Under the pieces are notes generated by a model that ran no database searches, had not been told where the DNA came from, and saw nothing but the letters and a program-made list of their open reading frames with translations. The position numbers and the translations under genes are program-made. DNA of 64,000 nt from JAIBJN01 sp963748205 (GTDB lineage: Bacteria > Actinomycetota > Thermoleophilia > Gaiellales > Gaiellaceae), in assembly GCA_963748205.1 (NCBI GenBank), contig CAVVIB010000023.1, positions 372,001 to 436,000 of the forward strand, in the 5' to 3' direction. Below are positions 1-8,817 of the stretch, piece after piece. How positions within the stretch are numbered: position 1 is the first letter of the stretch; each line of letters begins with the position of its first letter.

Positions 1-1
1 G

Positions 2-1348
2 GTGGCAAGCCGCGTGCCCGTGTACCGAGGTGCCTTCGGTCGGAAGGAAGCTGAGCGCCTCCTCTGGCGTGCCGGCTTCGGACCGCGGCCCGGCGAGGCG
101 GCCCGCGTCGCCCGCAAGGGGCTGAAGGGCGCGGTCGACGACCTCGTCTACCCGCCGCGGATCCGCATGACCGGGAAGGCCCCGACCGACGAGGACGGCG
201 CCCCGATCGCGCCGCGCGACGCCTGGGGCCACGACCACCTCTGGTGGCTCGACCGGATGGTGCGCACGAACCAGCCGCTCGTCGAGCGGATGACGCTCAT
301 CTGGCACGACTGGTTCGCGACCTCGAACGAGGGCGTCGGCTCGCAGAAGTGGATGCTCACCCAGAACCAGACGATGCGCACGAACGCGCTCGGCTCGTTC
401 GAGAGGCTGCTCCTCGCCCTGACGCACGACCCGGCCATGCTCGTCTGGCTGAACGGCAACCAGAACACGCGCTGGGATCCCAACGAGAACTACGCGCGCG
501 AGCTGATGGAGCTCTTCACGCTGGGCGCCGGGCAGGGCTACACCGAGGACGACGTCCGCGAGCAGGCCCGGGCGCTGACCGGCTGGCGCAACGACTGGCG
601 CGAAGGCCTCGGCGACGTGAACTTCCGCTACGACGCGAACCGCCACGACAGCGGCGTGAAGGTGATCTTCGGCCAGAGCGGCAGGTTCACCTGGATCGAC
701 GCGTGCCGCCTCTGCCTGCGCCATCCCGCGCACGCCTCGTTCTTCGTCCGCAAGCTCTGGAGCTACTTCATCCCGTCCCCTCCGCCGTCCAGCACCGAGG
801 CGGCGCTGCGCACGCTCTACCGGCGCTCCGGCTACCAGATCCGCCCGGTCGTCTCGGCCATCCTGCGCCACCCGGCCCTCTACACCGGGCCGCGCATGGT
901 GAAGCCGCCGGCCGTCCAGCTCGCCGGCATGCTGCGCGCGCGCAACCGGCCCGTGGACACGGAGGCCTGGTCGTGGATCTCCGAGCTCGACGGGCAGCGG
1001 CTCTTCCTGCCGCCGAACGTGGCCGGCTGGAACGAGGAGCGGTGGCTGGACACCTCCACGATGCGCGGCCGCTGGACGGCCGCCAACTACGTCGCCCTGC
1101 CGTACGCGCTCGACCCCGACGTGTGGCGCGGCAAGCTCTCGCTCGACCCGAACCGGCTCGTCGACAGCGCGCTCTCCTTCTGGGGCACCCCGACGATCGC
1201 GCCTGCGTCACGGCAGGCCCTCGCGAACTTCGCGGCCACCGCGCTCGCCGACGCCGACCAGGCCTGGGAGCGCGCCGAGTACCCGGTCCTGATCATCAAC
1301 GCGCTCCGGCTGCTCATTGCCGTGTCCCCCGACTTCGTGACCTCCTGA
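2..1348 (+). CDS. DUF1800 family protein
   Basis: A 448-residue protein of the DUF1800 family, recognised by an N-terminal LLWRAGFGP-type segment, the NYARELMELFTLG motif near residue 165 and the LPPNVAGWN motif near residue 335. DUF1800 genes typically sit beside a DUF1501 gene, as here, and the pair is usually exported or envelope-associated; the biochemical role is unknown. The reading frame starts at GTG in base 2. Because the window begins there, upstream in-frame sequence (for example a Tat or Sec signal, which is not visible here) may be missing. The stop lies one base before the ATG of the DUF1501 gene, so the two are probably co-translated. Family assignment is firm, function unknown. 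Confidence 0.85.
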   Translation: MASRVPVYRGAFGRKEAERLLWRAGFGPRPGEAARVARKGLKGAVDDLVYPPRIRMTGKAPTDEDGAPIAPRDAWGHDHLWWLDRMVRTNQPLVERMTLIWHDWFATSNEGVGSQKWMLTQNQTMRTNALGSFERLLLALTHDPAMLVWLNGNQNTRWDPNENYARELMELFTLGAGQGYTEDDVREQARALTGWRNDWREGLGDVNFRYDANRHDSGVKVIFGQSGRFTWIDACRLCLRHPAHASFFVRKLWSYFIPSPPPSSTEAALRTLYRRSGYQIRPVVSAILRHPALYTGPRMVKPPAVQLAGMLRARNRPVDTEAWSWISELDGQRLFLPPNVAGWNEERWLDTSTMRGRWTAANYVALPYALDPDVWRGKLSLDPNRLVDSALSFWGTPTIAPASRQALANFAATALADADQAWERAEYPVLIINALRLLIAVSPDFVTS

Positions 1349-1349
1349 C

Positions 1350-2712
1350 ATGAGCTGCTCCTGCAACGAGTTCTCCCGCGCCTCGCTCTTCCGCCGCTCG
1401 GTGGCCGAGGCGGGCCGCGGGCTCCCGGCCATCGAGCCCGGCATGCCCCTCCCGGCCGGCAGCGGCCTCGACCGCCGCAGCTTCCTCGCCCGCACCGCCG
1501 GCCTCGCGCTCGCGGTCTACGGCGCCGGCAAGCTCCCGCTCGGCCTCTTCGACGAGGGCATCGCCCGCGCCCAGTCCGCCGGCGGCCCGATCCTCGTGTC
1601 CGTCTTCCTCGAGGGCGGCGCCGACTCCCTCTCGATGCTCTTCCCGGCAGGGAACACGCGCTACCACCAGCTGCGCCCGACGCTCGCGCTCCAGCCCACC
1701 GAGGGCTCGCCCTTCAGCGAGGACGCGCGGCTGCGCTGGCACCCGTCGCTCGCGCCGCTCGCCGAGCTGCATGCCGAGGGCAAGGTCACCGTGCTTCCCG
1801 CCGTCGGGTACACGAACGCCGACCAGTCGCACTTCACGTCGCGCCACTACTGGGAGGTCGGGGCAACCGACGCGCACCTGCGCACCGGCTGGCTCGGCCG
1901 CTACCTCGACGTCGCCGGCGCGATGGACAACCCGCTCCAGGGCCTCGCGCTCTCGGGCTCGCTCCACCCGGCGCTCGCCTCGGCGAACGTCCCCGTCGCC
2001 TGCGTCTCGCGGATCGACGAGTACGACTTCTGGGCGGCCGGCGTGTGGGGCCCGGTGCAGCAGCGCATGCTGGACGCGCTCGGCACGTTCCCGCCCGGAT
2101 CGAGCCCGGCGACCGCGAAGGCCGCGGAGGTGGCGACCCAGGTCGCGCGCCTGCGCGGGCAGCTCCTGCCGTTCGACGGCGGGAACTGGGGCAGCCCGGT
2201 GCCCTACCCGACCGGGCGCAACGCCTTCCCGGCGCGCATGGCCGGCCTCGCCGCCATCATCGCTGCCGGCCTCCCGCTCCGCTGCGTGTCCGTCAACGCT
2301 CCCGGGATGTACGACACCCACGCCGACCAGGCCGGCGAGCTCACCAACTCGCTCGCGCTGACCGCCAACACGCTGCGCGCGTTCCAGCGCGACCTCGAGG
2401 CGCGCGGCATCGCCGACCGCGTCCTCGTCCACGTCTGGAGCGAGTTCGGCCGGCGCGGCGAGGAGAACGGCTCCGACGGCACCGACCACGGCGCCGCGGG
2501 CATCGGGCTCCTCATCGGCTCCCGCGTGCGCGGCCAGATGCTCGGCGAGTTCCCCGGGCTCGAGACCGGACTGGACAACGACGGGAACCTCACGGCGACG
2601 TTCGACTACCGGACGCTCTACTGCTCGCTCCTCGAGCAGTGGTTCGCGACCGACGCGGCCGCAGATCATCCCCAACGCCGCGGGCTTCCCGCGGGTGCCG
2701 CTCCTGCGATGA
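1350..2712 (+). CDS. DUF1501 family protein (Tat-exported, one frameshift)
   Basis: DUF1501 protein of the alkaline-phosphatase-like superfamily, usually secreted and paired with DUF1800. A twin-arginine signal (RRSFLART followed by a hydrophobic stretch) lies around residues 33-55, so export folded through Tat is expected. The SEFGRRGEENGSDGTDHG segment near residue 365 is the characteristic family motif. The frame that begins at 1350 loses the family C-terminus at about 2655-2664; moving to the +1 frame restores the usual ending (IIPNAAGFPRVPLLR) and a stop at 2710-2712 that overlaps the next gene's ATG as ATGA. One surplus base inside a GGCCG run explains this. Without the correction the frame would run wrongly into the next gene as one 603-residue protein. 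Confidence 0.8.
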
Positions 2713-3102
2713 CCCGCCGGCCCGACCTCGCCGTTGCTCTGCTGGTCGCGTTGGTGGCCGCTCTGATCCTCGTCCTCGTGCCGCGCGAGGCGCCGGCCGT
2801 CCGTGCCGTTCCCGACGCGCGTCCAGGTGACGTCGACCGAGTTCCGGCTGACCATGTCCCGCGTCGTCGTCCCCGGCGGGCGCGTGCGGATCGAGCTCGT
2901 GAACCTCGGCGAGGACCCGCACGACCTCAAGCTCCGGCGGATCGGCGGCAAGTACACCTACACGATCCCCGAGACGCTTCCGGGCGAGCGCTCGACGAAG
3001 ACCCTCCGCCTCATCCGCGGCCGCTACCAGGTCTGGTGCGCGATCGCCGGGCACCGGGACTGGGGCATGCGCGCCACGATGCGCGTCGTCCCGCGGCGCT
3101 AG
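2709..3102 (+). CDS. Membrane-anchored cupredoxin-like protein (one frameshift)
   Basis: Small type-1 copper protein. The ATG at 2709 overlaps the DUF1501 stop and starts an N-terminal hydrophobic segment (about residues 7-25) serving as signal or anchor. The body is in the +1 frame from about 2800, so a one-base surplus (again in a GGCCG context, about 2794-2800) is inferred. Copper-ligand pattern is visible: a His in EDPHDLKL, then near the C-terminus Cys-x4-His-x4-Met (CAIAGHRDWGM), which together form a classical cupredoxin site. About 130 residues in total. Its place after DUF1800/DUF1501 suggests an extracytoplasmic electron-transfer or copper-binding role; the partner is unknown. Copper binding follows from the ligand spacing and is not demonstrated. 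Confidence 0.7.
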
Positions 3103-3156
3103 GCACCGTCAAGCGGGCGGTTGACCCGCGCGGTGGATTCCCGGCGCGAGGTCGTC

Positions 3157-3241
3157 TATAGTCGCGCCCCTCGGAGGCTGTAACTGGGGCAACTTGGGAT
3201 TTGCGGCGCCCGCCTCCAGCGTCGCAGCAAGGAGGGGTGAA
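3157..3241 (+). promoter_or_regulatory. Possible promoter, leader hairpin and RBS of the LVIVD gene
   Basis: TATAGT at 3157-3162 resembles a -10 box but no good -35 is placed upstream. The leader contains GGAGGC (about 3174-3179) that can pair with GCCTCC (about 3211-3216). A strong Shine-Dalgarno AAGGAGGGG lies at about 3229-3237, just before ATG 3242. No known riboswitch class was recognised. Confidence 0.35.
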
Positions 3242-5256
3242 ATGAGGAGACCGATCCTCACATCGCTGGTTGCGCTTGCCGCGATCGCACTCTTGGCCGT
3301 TCCGGCGGCGGGTGGCGACCAGCAGCTTCAGCGGCACTCGGCGCAGGCGCAGTCGCAGGATCAGCGGGCGCAGGCGAACCCGAACTTCCGGGTGATCGGT
3401 GACGACGTCGCCGACTCCCCGGTCGAGATCCACGGCATGCACGGCATGCAGCACGGCGTCGCAGACCGACCACCTGCCCGGCTCGAGCGACAACGTCACG
3501 CTGCTCGGCCAGGTGGACATCGACAACGCGGCGCCGGGCGACGTCGCCGACGTCACCGCCTACGGCAACTACGCGTATCTCTCGGTGCGCGATCCCGAAG
3601 GCTGCACCGACGCAGGCTTCGCGGTCATCGACATCAAGGACCCGCGGAATCCCAAGCAGGTGGACTTCATCGACGCGACGGATGGGTCGTTCCCCGGTGA
3701 GGGCGCCCACGTCATCAACCTGAACACGAAGTTCTTCAAGGGGCAGGTCCTCGCACGGCAACAACGAGCTCTGCAACGAGGAGACCGGCGAGGGCGGCCT
3801 GTCGCTCTGGGACGTCACCAACCCGCTCGACGCGAAGGTGCTCACCATGCACGCGGGCGACCCGGACGCCGGCGCGGCCGGTTTCCCGCACCAGTTCAAC
3901 CACATCCACAGCGTCTTCATCTGGCAGCAGAAGGACCGCGCGTTCGCCGTGATGACCGACAACATGGAATTCACGGACATCGACATCATGGAGATCACCG
4001 ACCCGCGGAATCCCGTGCTCGTCTCCGAGACCGACGCCAACGACTTCGGCGTCGCGCGGGAAGGGGTCGTGTCCCACGGCAACTTCCAGGGCGCGTTCCT
4101 CCACGACATGGTCGTGAAGAAGATCGGACGCACCTGGACGCTGCTCGTCTCGTATTGGGACGGCGGCTGGGTCAAGTTCAACGTCAACGACCCGGCGAAC
4201 CCCGTCTACATCACGGACTCGGACTATCCGCTTCCGGACACGCTGTTCCCGGACTACATGTTCCCCGAGGGCAACGCCCACCAGGCCGAGTTCACGCGGA
4301 ACAACCGCTGGATCATCGGGACGGACGAGGACTTCTCGCCGTTCAGGCTCCTGAACGACTCGTTCTCGATCACGAGCGGCCCGAACGCCGGTAGCTATCC
4401 CGGCGGCGAGTTCGGGTGGACGGTGCCGATCCGCACGTACCCGGACAGCCAGATCAACGGGCCGACCATCTACGGCGGCTACGGCTGTCCTGACATCAGC
4501 CCGGGCCCCGTCGACAACCCGCCCCCGTTCGACCTGCCGGTGCCTCCGGCGTCGACCATGCTCGGCCGATCCGGGCGAGGAGAAGATCCTCGTCCTCCAG
4601 CGCGGGCAGTGCTTCTTCTCGGAGAAGGTCGAGACCGCGCAGAACGCCGGCTACAACGGCCGTCGTGATCGCCAACCACCATGCGGGCGCAGGTAACGGC
4701 TCGCTGCCGGACGGCATCCTGTGCGGGAGCCAGGGCCATGAGTTCACGCCCACGATCGCGGCCATCTGCATCGGCCACCGGGCGTTCCACCTGCTCCTCG
4801 GGGACGACGCCGAACTACGACCCGCCGGGGCCGCCGCACGCGGACGACCCGGCAATCGGCACGCTCGGCGGCGACATCCTCGCCCGCTCGGACTTCGACG
4901 GCTGGGGCTACGTCCGGCTGCTGGACGCCAACACCATGCAGCAGGTCGACGCCTATGCCATCGACGAGGCCATGGATCCGGACTTCGCCCAGGGCTTCGG
5001 CGATCTCTCCGTGCACGAGGTGGCCGTCGACCCGTACAAGCCGAACATCGCGTATCTCTCCTACTACGCCGGCGGGATGCGCGTGATCGAGTACGGCCCG
5101 AACGGCATCAAGGAGGTCGGGCACCACATCGACGAGGACGGCAACAACTTCTGGGGCATCGAGGTGCACAAGCTGCGCCAGCTCAAGAAGCCGACCGTCA
5201 TCCTCGCCAGCGACCGCGACAGCGGCCTCTGGATCTACCAGTACTGGAAGGACTAG
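3242..5256 (+). CDS. LVIVD-repeat secreted protein with PA domain (five frameshifts)
   Basis: Large secreted protein of about 670 residues. It has a Sec signal peptide (residues 1-22), a His/Met-rich stretch (HGMHGMQHG), several LVIVD-type beta-propeller repeats (VIDIKDPRNPKQV, IMEITDPRNPVLV, VKFNVNDPANPVY), and a protease-associated (PA) domain around 4565-4800 (KILVLQRGQCFFSEKV, then VVIANHHAG). The C-terminal repeat part ends with a run of YLSYYAGGMRVIEY type. The protein is spread over six segments with breaks near 3455, 3755, 4563, 4658 and 4806. Each break advances the frame by +1 and is repaired by removing one base, three times in GGCCG or GGGG-like contexts. Every segment still encodes sensible family sequence, so this is either sequence error or very recent decay. 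A role in surface binding or regulated proteolysis is only a guess. Confidence 0.7.
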
Positions 5257-5278
5257 CCGACGAACGATGTCGGGCGGA

Positions 5279-5306
5279 CGAGGGGCCGGCGAGAGCCGGC
5301 CCCTCG
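5279..5306 (+). terminator. Intrinsic hairpin terminator (weak U tract)
   Basis: Perfect 12-bp GC stem (5279-5290 with 5295-5306) and a GAGA loop, 22 bases after the LVIVD stop. The core arm GAGGGGCCGGC is identical to that of the hairpin at 24371-24396. Confidence 0.7.
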
Positions 5307-5374
5307 CTCGTTCCGGGAAGATCGCGCGCTTCTCTCCCGTCCTGGGGTCAGCGGCACTTGGAGAGGAGCGGGAG

Positions 5375-5428
5375 ATGCAGCACGGCGACAAGACCAAGAT
5401 CGAAGTCCGACGGCGACGGCTTCGATAG
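5375..5428 (+). other. Possible very small ORF (17 codons) in a gene-poor gap
   Basis: In the 338-base gap between the LVIVD and S15 genes an ATG at 5375 follows a purine-rich ribosome site (GGAGAGGAGCGGGAG). It reads 17 codons to TAG at 5426. The peptide begins MQHGDKTKIEV and ends in arginines. Because +1 base errors are frequent nearby, it may be the start of a longer, frameshifted small gene ending before the terminator at 5497. No family is recognised. Apart from this ORF and the two hairpins nothing else is seen in the gap. Confidence 0.25.
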
Positions 5429-5496
5429 AGCGTCACCGGCCAGGAGCCTCCAACTGGACGGGCTCCGAGTCCTGACCCGGCGGGACGCGGTGACCA

Positions 5497-5523
5497 CGAG
5501 GGCGGCACATGCCGCCCTCGTTT
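5497..5523 (+). terminator. Intrinsic terminator
   Basis: Ten-bp perfect stem CGAGGGCGGC / GCCGCCCTCG (5497-5506, 5511-5520), ACAT loop, followed by TTT. It would end a short transcript from about 5375, which supports a small transcription unit in this gap. Confidence 0.65.
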
Positions 5524-5594
5524 CACTTGTCAGGTCGGCCGAGATAGGGAAGGCTGTCGGGGCTCTTAGGCACCGACACTAGGGGGAGCACCTC

Positions 5595-7793
5595 ATGAAT
5601 TCCATGGCAGGCTCCGGGCGCAAGCGCTCGCGGCCGACATCGGGGCGAGCGGCTGCGGGCGCCCTGGCGGCACTTGCCGCCGCCGTCACAGCAGTCCTGG
5701 CCCTCGCACTCGCCGGCCCGGCGGCCGCCCAGGTCACCGGCCCGGTGTTCATCGACGGGCAGGCGCAGCCCGTCTTCTCCACCGTCCCGGCCACCTGGGT
5801 GCGCCAGGAGCTCTGGGTCGAGACGACGATCGACAGCGACTTCGACGGTCAGTTCGACCGGATCCACATCGACGTGACGCGCGTGATGGAGACCGACACC
5901 ATCGGCCTCAAGGTCCCCGTCGTCATGGAGGTGAGCCCGTACTACGGCGGCGACGTGCCCGTGACGAACTGGGCGGTCGACCACGAGATCGGCCAGCCGC
6001 CGACGACCAGGCCCGTGGCCACGCCGACGTTCTTCGACACGAGCCCGATCATCTCGAATGCGCACGTCTCGACGTGGGTGCCGCGCGGCTTCGCGGTCGT
6101 CCACGCCGAGGGCACCGGCACGGGCCTCTCGACCGGCTGCCCGACCACCGGCGACCCGGCCGAGACGCTCGGCCCGAAGGCCGTCATCGACTGGCTCAAC
6201 GGCCGCGCCAAGGCCTTCACGTCCCAGACCGGCGGCACCGAGGTCGCCGCCACGTGGACCACGGGCAAGGTCGGCATGATCGGGACGTCCTACAACGGCA
6301 CGCTGCCGATCGGCGTCGCCACCACGGGCGTCGAGGGCCTCGAGGCCATCGTGCCGATCTCGGCGATCAACAGCTGGTACGACTACTACCGCGCCAACGG
6401 CGCCGTGCGCGCGCCGGGCGGGTTCCAGGGCGAGGACGCGGACGTGCTCGCCGAGTACACCTACACCCGGCCGAACCAGACGATCTGCCGGCCGGTGATC
6501 GCCAGCCTGGCGGCGAACCAGGACCGCGTCACGGGTGACTACACGCCCTTCTGGGACGCGCGCAACTACATGAACGACATCGACAACCTGAAGGCCGCCT
6601 CGCTCGTCGCTCACGGCAACAACGACTGGAACGTGATGACGAAGCACGCGGCCACGTTCTACGCGGCGCTGCGCGAGCGGAACGTGCCGCACCAGCTCTA
6701 CTGGCACCAGGGCGGCCACGGCGGCTCTCCGCCGCTCATCCGCACGAACCGCTGGTTCAGCCGCTACCTCTGGGACCACCAGAACAACGTCGAGAACGAC
6801 CCGAAGGCCTGGGTCGTCCGCGAGGGCCAGAGCTCGCAGAGCCCGACGCCGTATCCCGAGTGGCCCGACCCGGCCGCCGGCGACGCGACGCTCGGCTTCA
6901 AGGGCGGGGCCCCGGGCATCGGCACCCTCACGTTCCAGAAGGTGCCGGACGCCGACGAGACGGTGATCGACAACGCGACGATCACGCCGGCGACGCTGAT
7001 GAACTCGGCCTCCTCGCCGAACCGGATCGTCTTCAAGACGGCGCCGCTTCTGACGCCGATCCGCATCAGCGGTACACCGACGATCTCGCTGAAGGTCGCG
7101 ATCGACCGCACCAAGGCGAACCTGACCGCCCACCTGATCAGCTACCCGGGCGGCACGGGCAACGGCACGGTCATCAGCCGCGGCTGGATCGACCCTGAGA
7201 ACCGGAACGATCCGGCCCTCACCGAGGCGATCACGCCCGGCGTGAAGTACGAGTTCAACTTCGACATGCAGCCGAAGGACTCGGTCATCGCGGCCGGCCG
7301 GCGGCTGGGGATCATGATCATCTCGAGCGACCGCGACTACACGATCCGGCCCGCGCCGGGCACGCAGCTCACGGTCGACCTCGACGACTCGAGCGTCACG
7401 CTGCCGATCGTCGGCGGCGAGCAGGCGCTCCGCGACGCGTTCCTCGACTGGAGCGGCTTCCTCGCGACCCTCGAGGACGCGCCGTTCCTGAACCAGGGGC
7501 GCGCCGGCAACGTCATCGACCTGCACTTCCGGCTCGGCGGCGACCGCGGCCTGAACGTGCTCGCGGCGGGCTCGCCCGCGTCGCGCCAGATCGACTGCGC
7601 GACCAAGGCCCCGCTCGGCGCGTTCGAGGCGACGCAGACGCCGTCCTGGACGTCCTTCCACTACACCGCGTACCTCGACCGGTACACGTACCCGTGGAAG
7701 ACGGACCGGGCGTGGAGGGGCACGTGCCGCGAGGTCGTGGTCACGCTGACCGACGGCACCGCGCACAGCGCCTACGTGCAGTTCGCGAAGTAG
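5595..7793 (+). CDS. Secreted X-Pro dipeptidyl-peptidase (S15/CocE family)
   Basis: A 732-residue serine hydrolase of the S15 (Xaa-Pro dipeptidyl-peptidase/CocE) family, which removes N-terminal X-Pro dipeptides or hydrolyses related esters. A long Sec signal peptide runs to about residue 47 (ends AAA), so it acts outside the cytoplasm. The alpha/beta-hydrolase triad is visible: Ser232 in GTSYNG, Asp344 in GNNDWNV, His375 in GGHGG. A C-terminal jelly-roll X-Pro domain (about residues 500-730) follows. The start ATG 5595 is preceded by AGGGGGAG. It is monocistronic, closed by the hairpin at 7804-7834. Substrate (peptide versus ester) cannot be read from sequence. Confidence 0.88.
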   Translation: MNSMAGSGRKRSRPTSGRAAAGALAALAAAVTAVLALALAGPAAAQVTGPVFIDGQAQPVFSTVPATWVRQELWVETTIDSDFDGQFDRIHIDVTRVMETDTIGLKVPVVMEVSPYYGGDVPVTNWAVDHEIGQPPTTRPVATPTFFDTSPIISNAHVSTWVPRGFAVVHAEGTGTGLSTGCPTTGDPAETLGPKAVIDWLNGRAKAFTSQTGGTEVAATWTTGKVGMIGTSYNGTLPIGVATTGVEGLEAIVPISAINSWYDYYRANGAVRAPGGFQGEDADVLAEYTYTRPNQTICRPVIASLAANQDRVTGDYTPFWDARNYMNDIDNLKAASLVAHGNNDWNVMTKHAATFYAALRERNVPHQLYWHQGGHGGSPPLIRTNRWFSRYLWDHQNNVENDPKAWVVREGQSSQSPTPYPEWPDPAAGDATLGFKGGAPGIGTLTFQKVPDADETVIDNATITPATLMNSASSPNRIVFKTAPLLTPIRISGTPTISLKVAIDRTKANLTAHLISYPGGTGNGTVISRGWIDPENRNDPALTEAITPGVKYEFNFDMQPKDSVIAAGRRLGIMIISSDRDYTIRPAPGTQLTVDLDDSSVTLPIVGGEQALRDAFLDWSGFLATLEDAPFLNQGRAGNVIDLHFRLGGDRGLNVLAAGSPASRQIDCATKAPLGAFEATQTPSWTSFHYTAYLDRYTYPWKTDRAWRGTCREVVVTLTDGTAHSAYVQFAK

Positions 7794-7803
7794 TCCGTTC
7801 TCG

Positions 7804-7834
7804 GAGAGGGGCGCCCGCCACGGGCGCCCCTCTC
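7804..7834. terminator. Strong hairpin between convergent units
   Basis: A 14-bp stem (7804-7817 with 7821-7834) with a 3-base loop sits right after the S15 stop. It also abuts the end of the minus-strand sheath remnant, so it can work in both directions. No U tract. Confidence 0.65.
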
Positions 7835-7925
7835 ACGCTTTCGGCTCGAACACCACCCACTGCGTCGCCTCGTCGATCGACTGCTCGACGAAGACGAACG
7901 CGCGCCGGACGTTGACGTAGTTCCA
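7833..7925 (-). pseudogene. 3' remnant of a phage/contractile-injection tail sheath gene
   Basis: Reading the minus strand from about 7925 to a TGA at 7835-7833 gives some 30 codons with the pattern YVNVRRAFVFVEQSID then QWVVFEP. This matches the C-terminal subdomain of tail sheath proteins of contractile phage tails and extracellular contractile injection systems. It starts immediately after the polysaccharide deacetylase stop in another frame and has no start codon or upstream sheath domains, so it is a truncated relic whose 5' part has been replaced or deleted. No other tail gene is present in the window. Assignment rests on the motif alone. Confidence 0.55.
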
Positions 7926-7926
7926 G

Positions 7927-8739
7927 TCAGGCGAGCGTCTTGGCGACGTCGCCCATGCGCTCGAAGCGCGCGCCCGCCTCGCGGCAGCGGTCGACGAACG
8001 TCTCGAGCATGGCCATGCGGTGCCCGCGGCCGATCACCTGCGGGTGCATCGTCACGGTGAGGATCCCGCCGTCGACGTTCGCGTCCATCCAGTCGAACTC
8101 CCCCTGCCAGATCTCGAGGACGTCGCTCGGAGTCGCGCCGCCCTTGCGGTAGGGATCGAAGTTGAACTGGAAGTGCACCCAGTCGTCGAGCTCGAAGGAG
8201 AGCGGCAGCTCCCAGACGGTCGACTCGCGTCCGCGCACCAGCGGCTCGCCCCGCGCGACCTGGTCGCCGATGCGCGGATGGAACGGCCGGTAGTCGTCGG
8301 CCATCAGGCTCGAGTCGTAGAGGAAGCCGTGCTCCTCGACGAGCGGGAGCGTCGCCTCCGAGAGGTCGGCCGACGGCGCGCGGAAGCCGAGCGGCTTCAC
8401 GCCGATCTTGTCCAGCACCGCGAGCGCGCGCTCCATGTCGGCGCGCTCCTCGTCCGGCGTCTGGAGGCTCGGGTCGATGTGCGCGTAGGAATGGTGGGCG
8501 ATCTCGTGGCCCGCCTGGAGGATCGCGTCGACCTCGTCCGGGAATGACTCGACCGTGTGGCCCGGGACGAAGAACGTCGCGTCGAGCTCGCGCTCCTGCA
8601 GGAACTCGAGGATGCGGGGCACGCCGACGCGCGCGCCGTACTCGCCGCGGTAGAGCATGGCGGGCGTGACGCGGTCGTAGGCGAGCCAGACCGAGAGCGC
8701 GTCGAAGTCGAACGTGAGGCAGACCGTGCTGCGCGGCAC
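7927..8739 (-). CDS. Polysaccharide deacetylase family protein
   Basis: A 270-residue carbohydrate esterase family 4 (NodB-like) protein. The first metal Asp motif is in LTFDFDALS near residue 10, the His pair is in HHSYAHIDP near residue 80 (H-x3-5-H), and the HPQVIGRGHR segment is near the C-terminus. Such enzymes remove N-acetyl or related groups from sugars; this subtype (FDFDA, HSYAH) also covers allantoinase/PuuE-like proteins. No signal peptide is seen. The GTG at 8739 is chosen because a TAGCAT box lies 6 nt upstream with no Shine-Dalgarno (leaderless). Its stop is followed directly by the tail-sheath remnant. Substrate uncertain. Confidence 0.82.
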   Translation of the reverse strand: MPRSTVCLTFDFDALSVWLAYDRVTPAMLYRGEYGARVGVPRILEFLQERELDATFFVPGHTVESFPDEVDAILQAGHEIAHHSYAHIDPSLQTPDEERADMERALAVLDKIGVKPLGFRAPSADLSEATLPLVEEHGFLYDSSLMADDYRPFHPRIGDQVARGEPLVRGRESTVWELPLSFELDDWVHFQFNFDPYRKGGATPSDVLEIWQGEFDWMDANVDGGILTVTMHPQVIGRGHRMAMLETFVDRCREAGARFERMGDVAKTLA

Positions 8740-8745
8740 GGGAGG

Positions 8746-8751
8746 ATGCTA
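8746..8751 (-). promoter_or_regulatory. -10 box of leaderless deacetylase gene
   Basis: TAGCAT on the minus strand ends 6 nt before GTG 8739; no ribosome-binding site intervenes. Confidence 0.55.
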
Positions 8752-8817
8752 CGTGACGACTCGCCGCGGCTCGCCTCCGACGTTTCGAGCCTGGCTCGCT
8801 GGCAATAACTCCCTGAC

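Noticed and set aside
1350..3161. A single 603-residue DUF1501 protein extending through the cupredoxin signal
   Set aside because: The tail after about residue 438 is out of the family frame; the +1 frame restores the DUF1501 end and a stop at 2712 overlapping the next ATG.
5523..7766. Long minus-strand open frame of about 747 codons opposite the S15 peptidase gene
   Set aside because: High-GC shadow frame with low-complexity Arg/Val/Asp composition; the plus strand carries the complete S15 motifs. The same applies to long antisense frames at 1314-2957 and 31515-33968.
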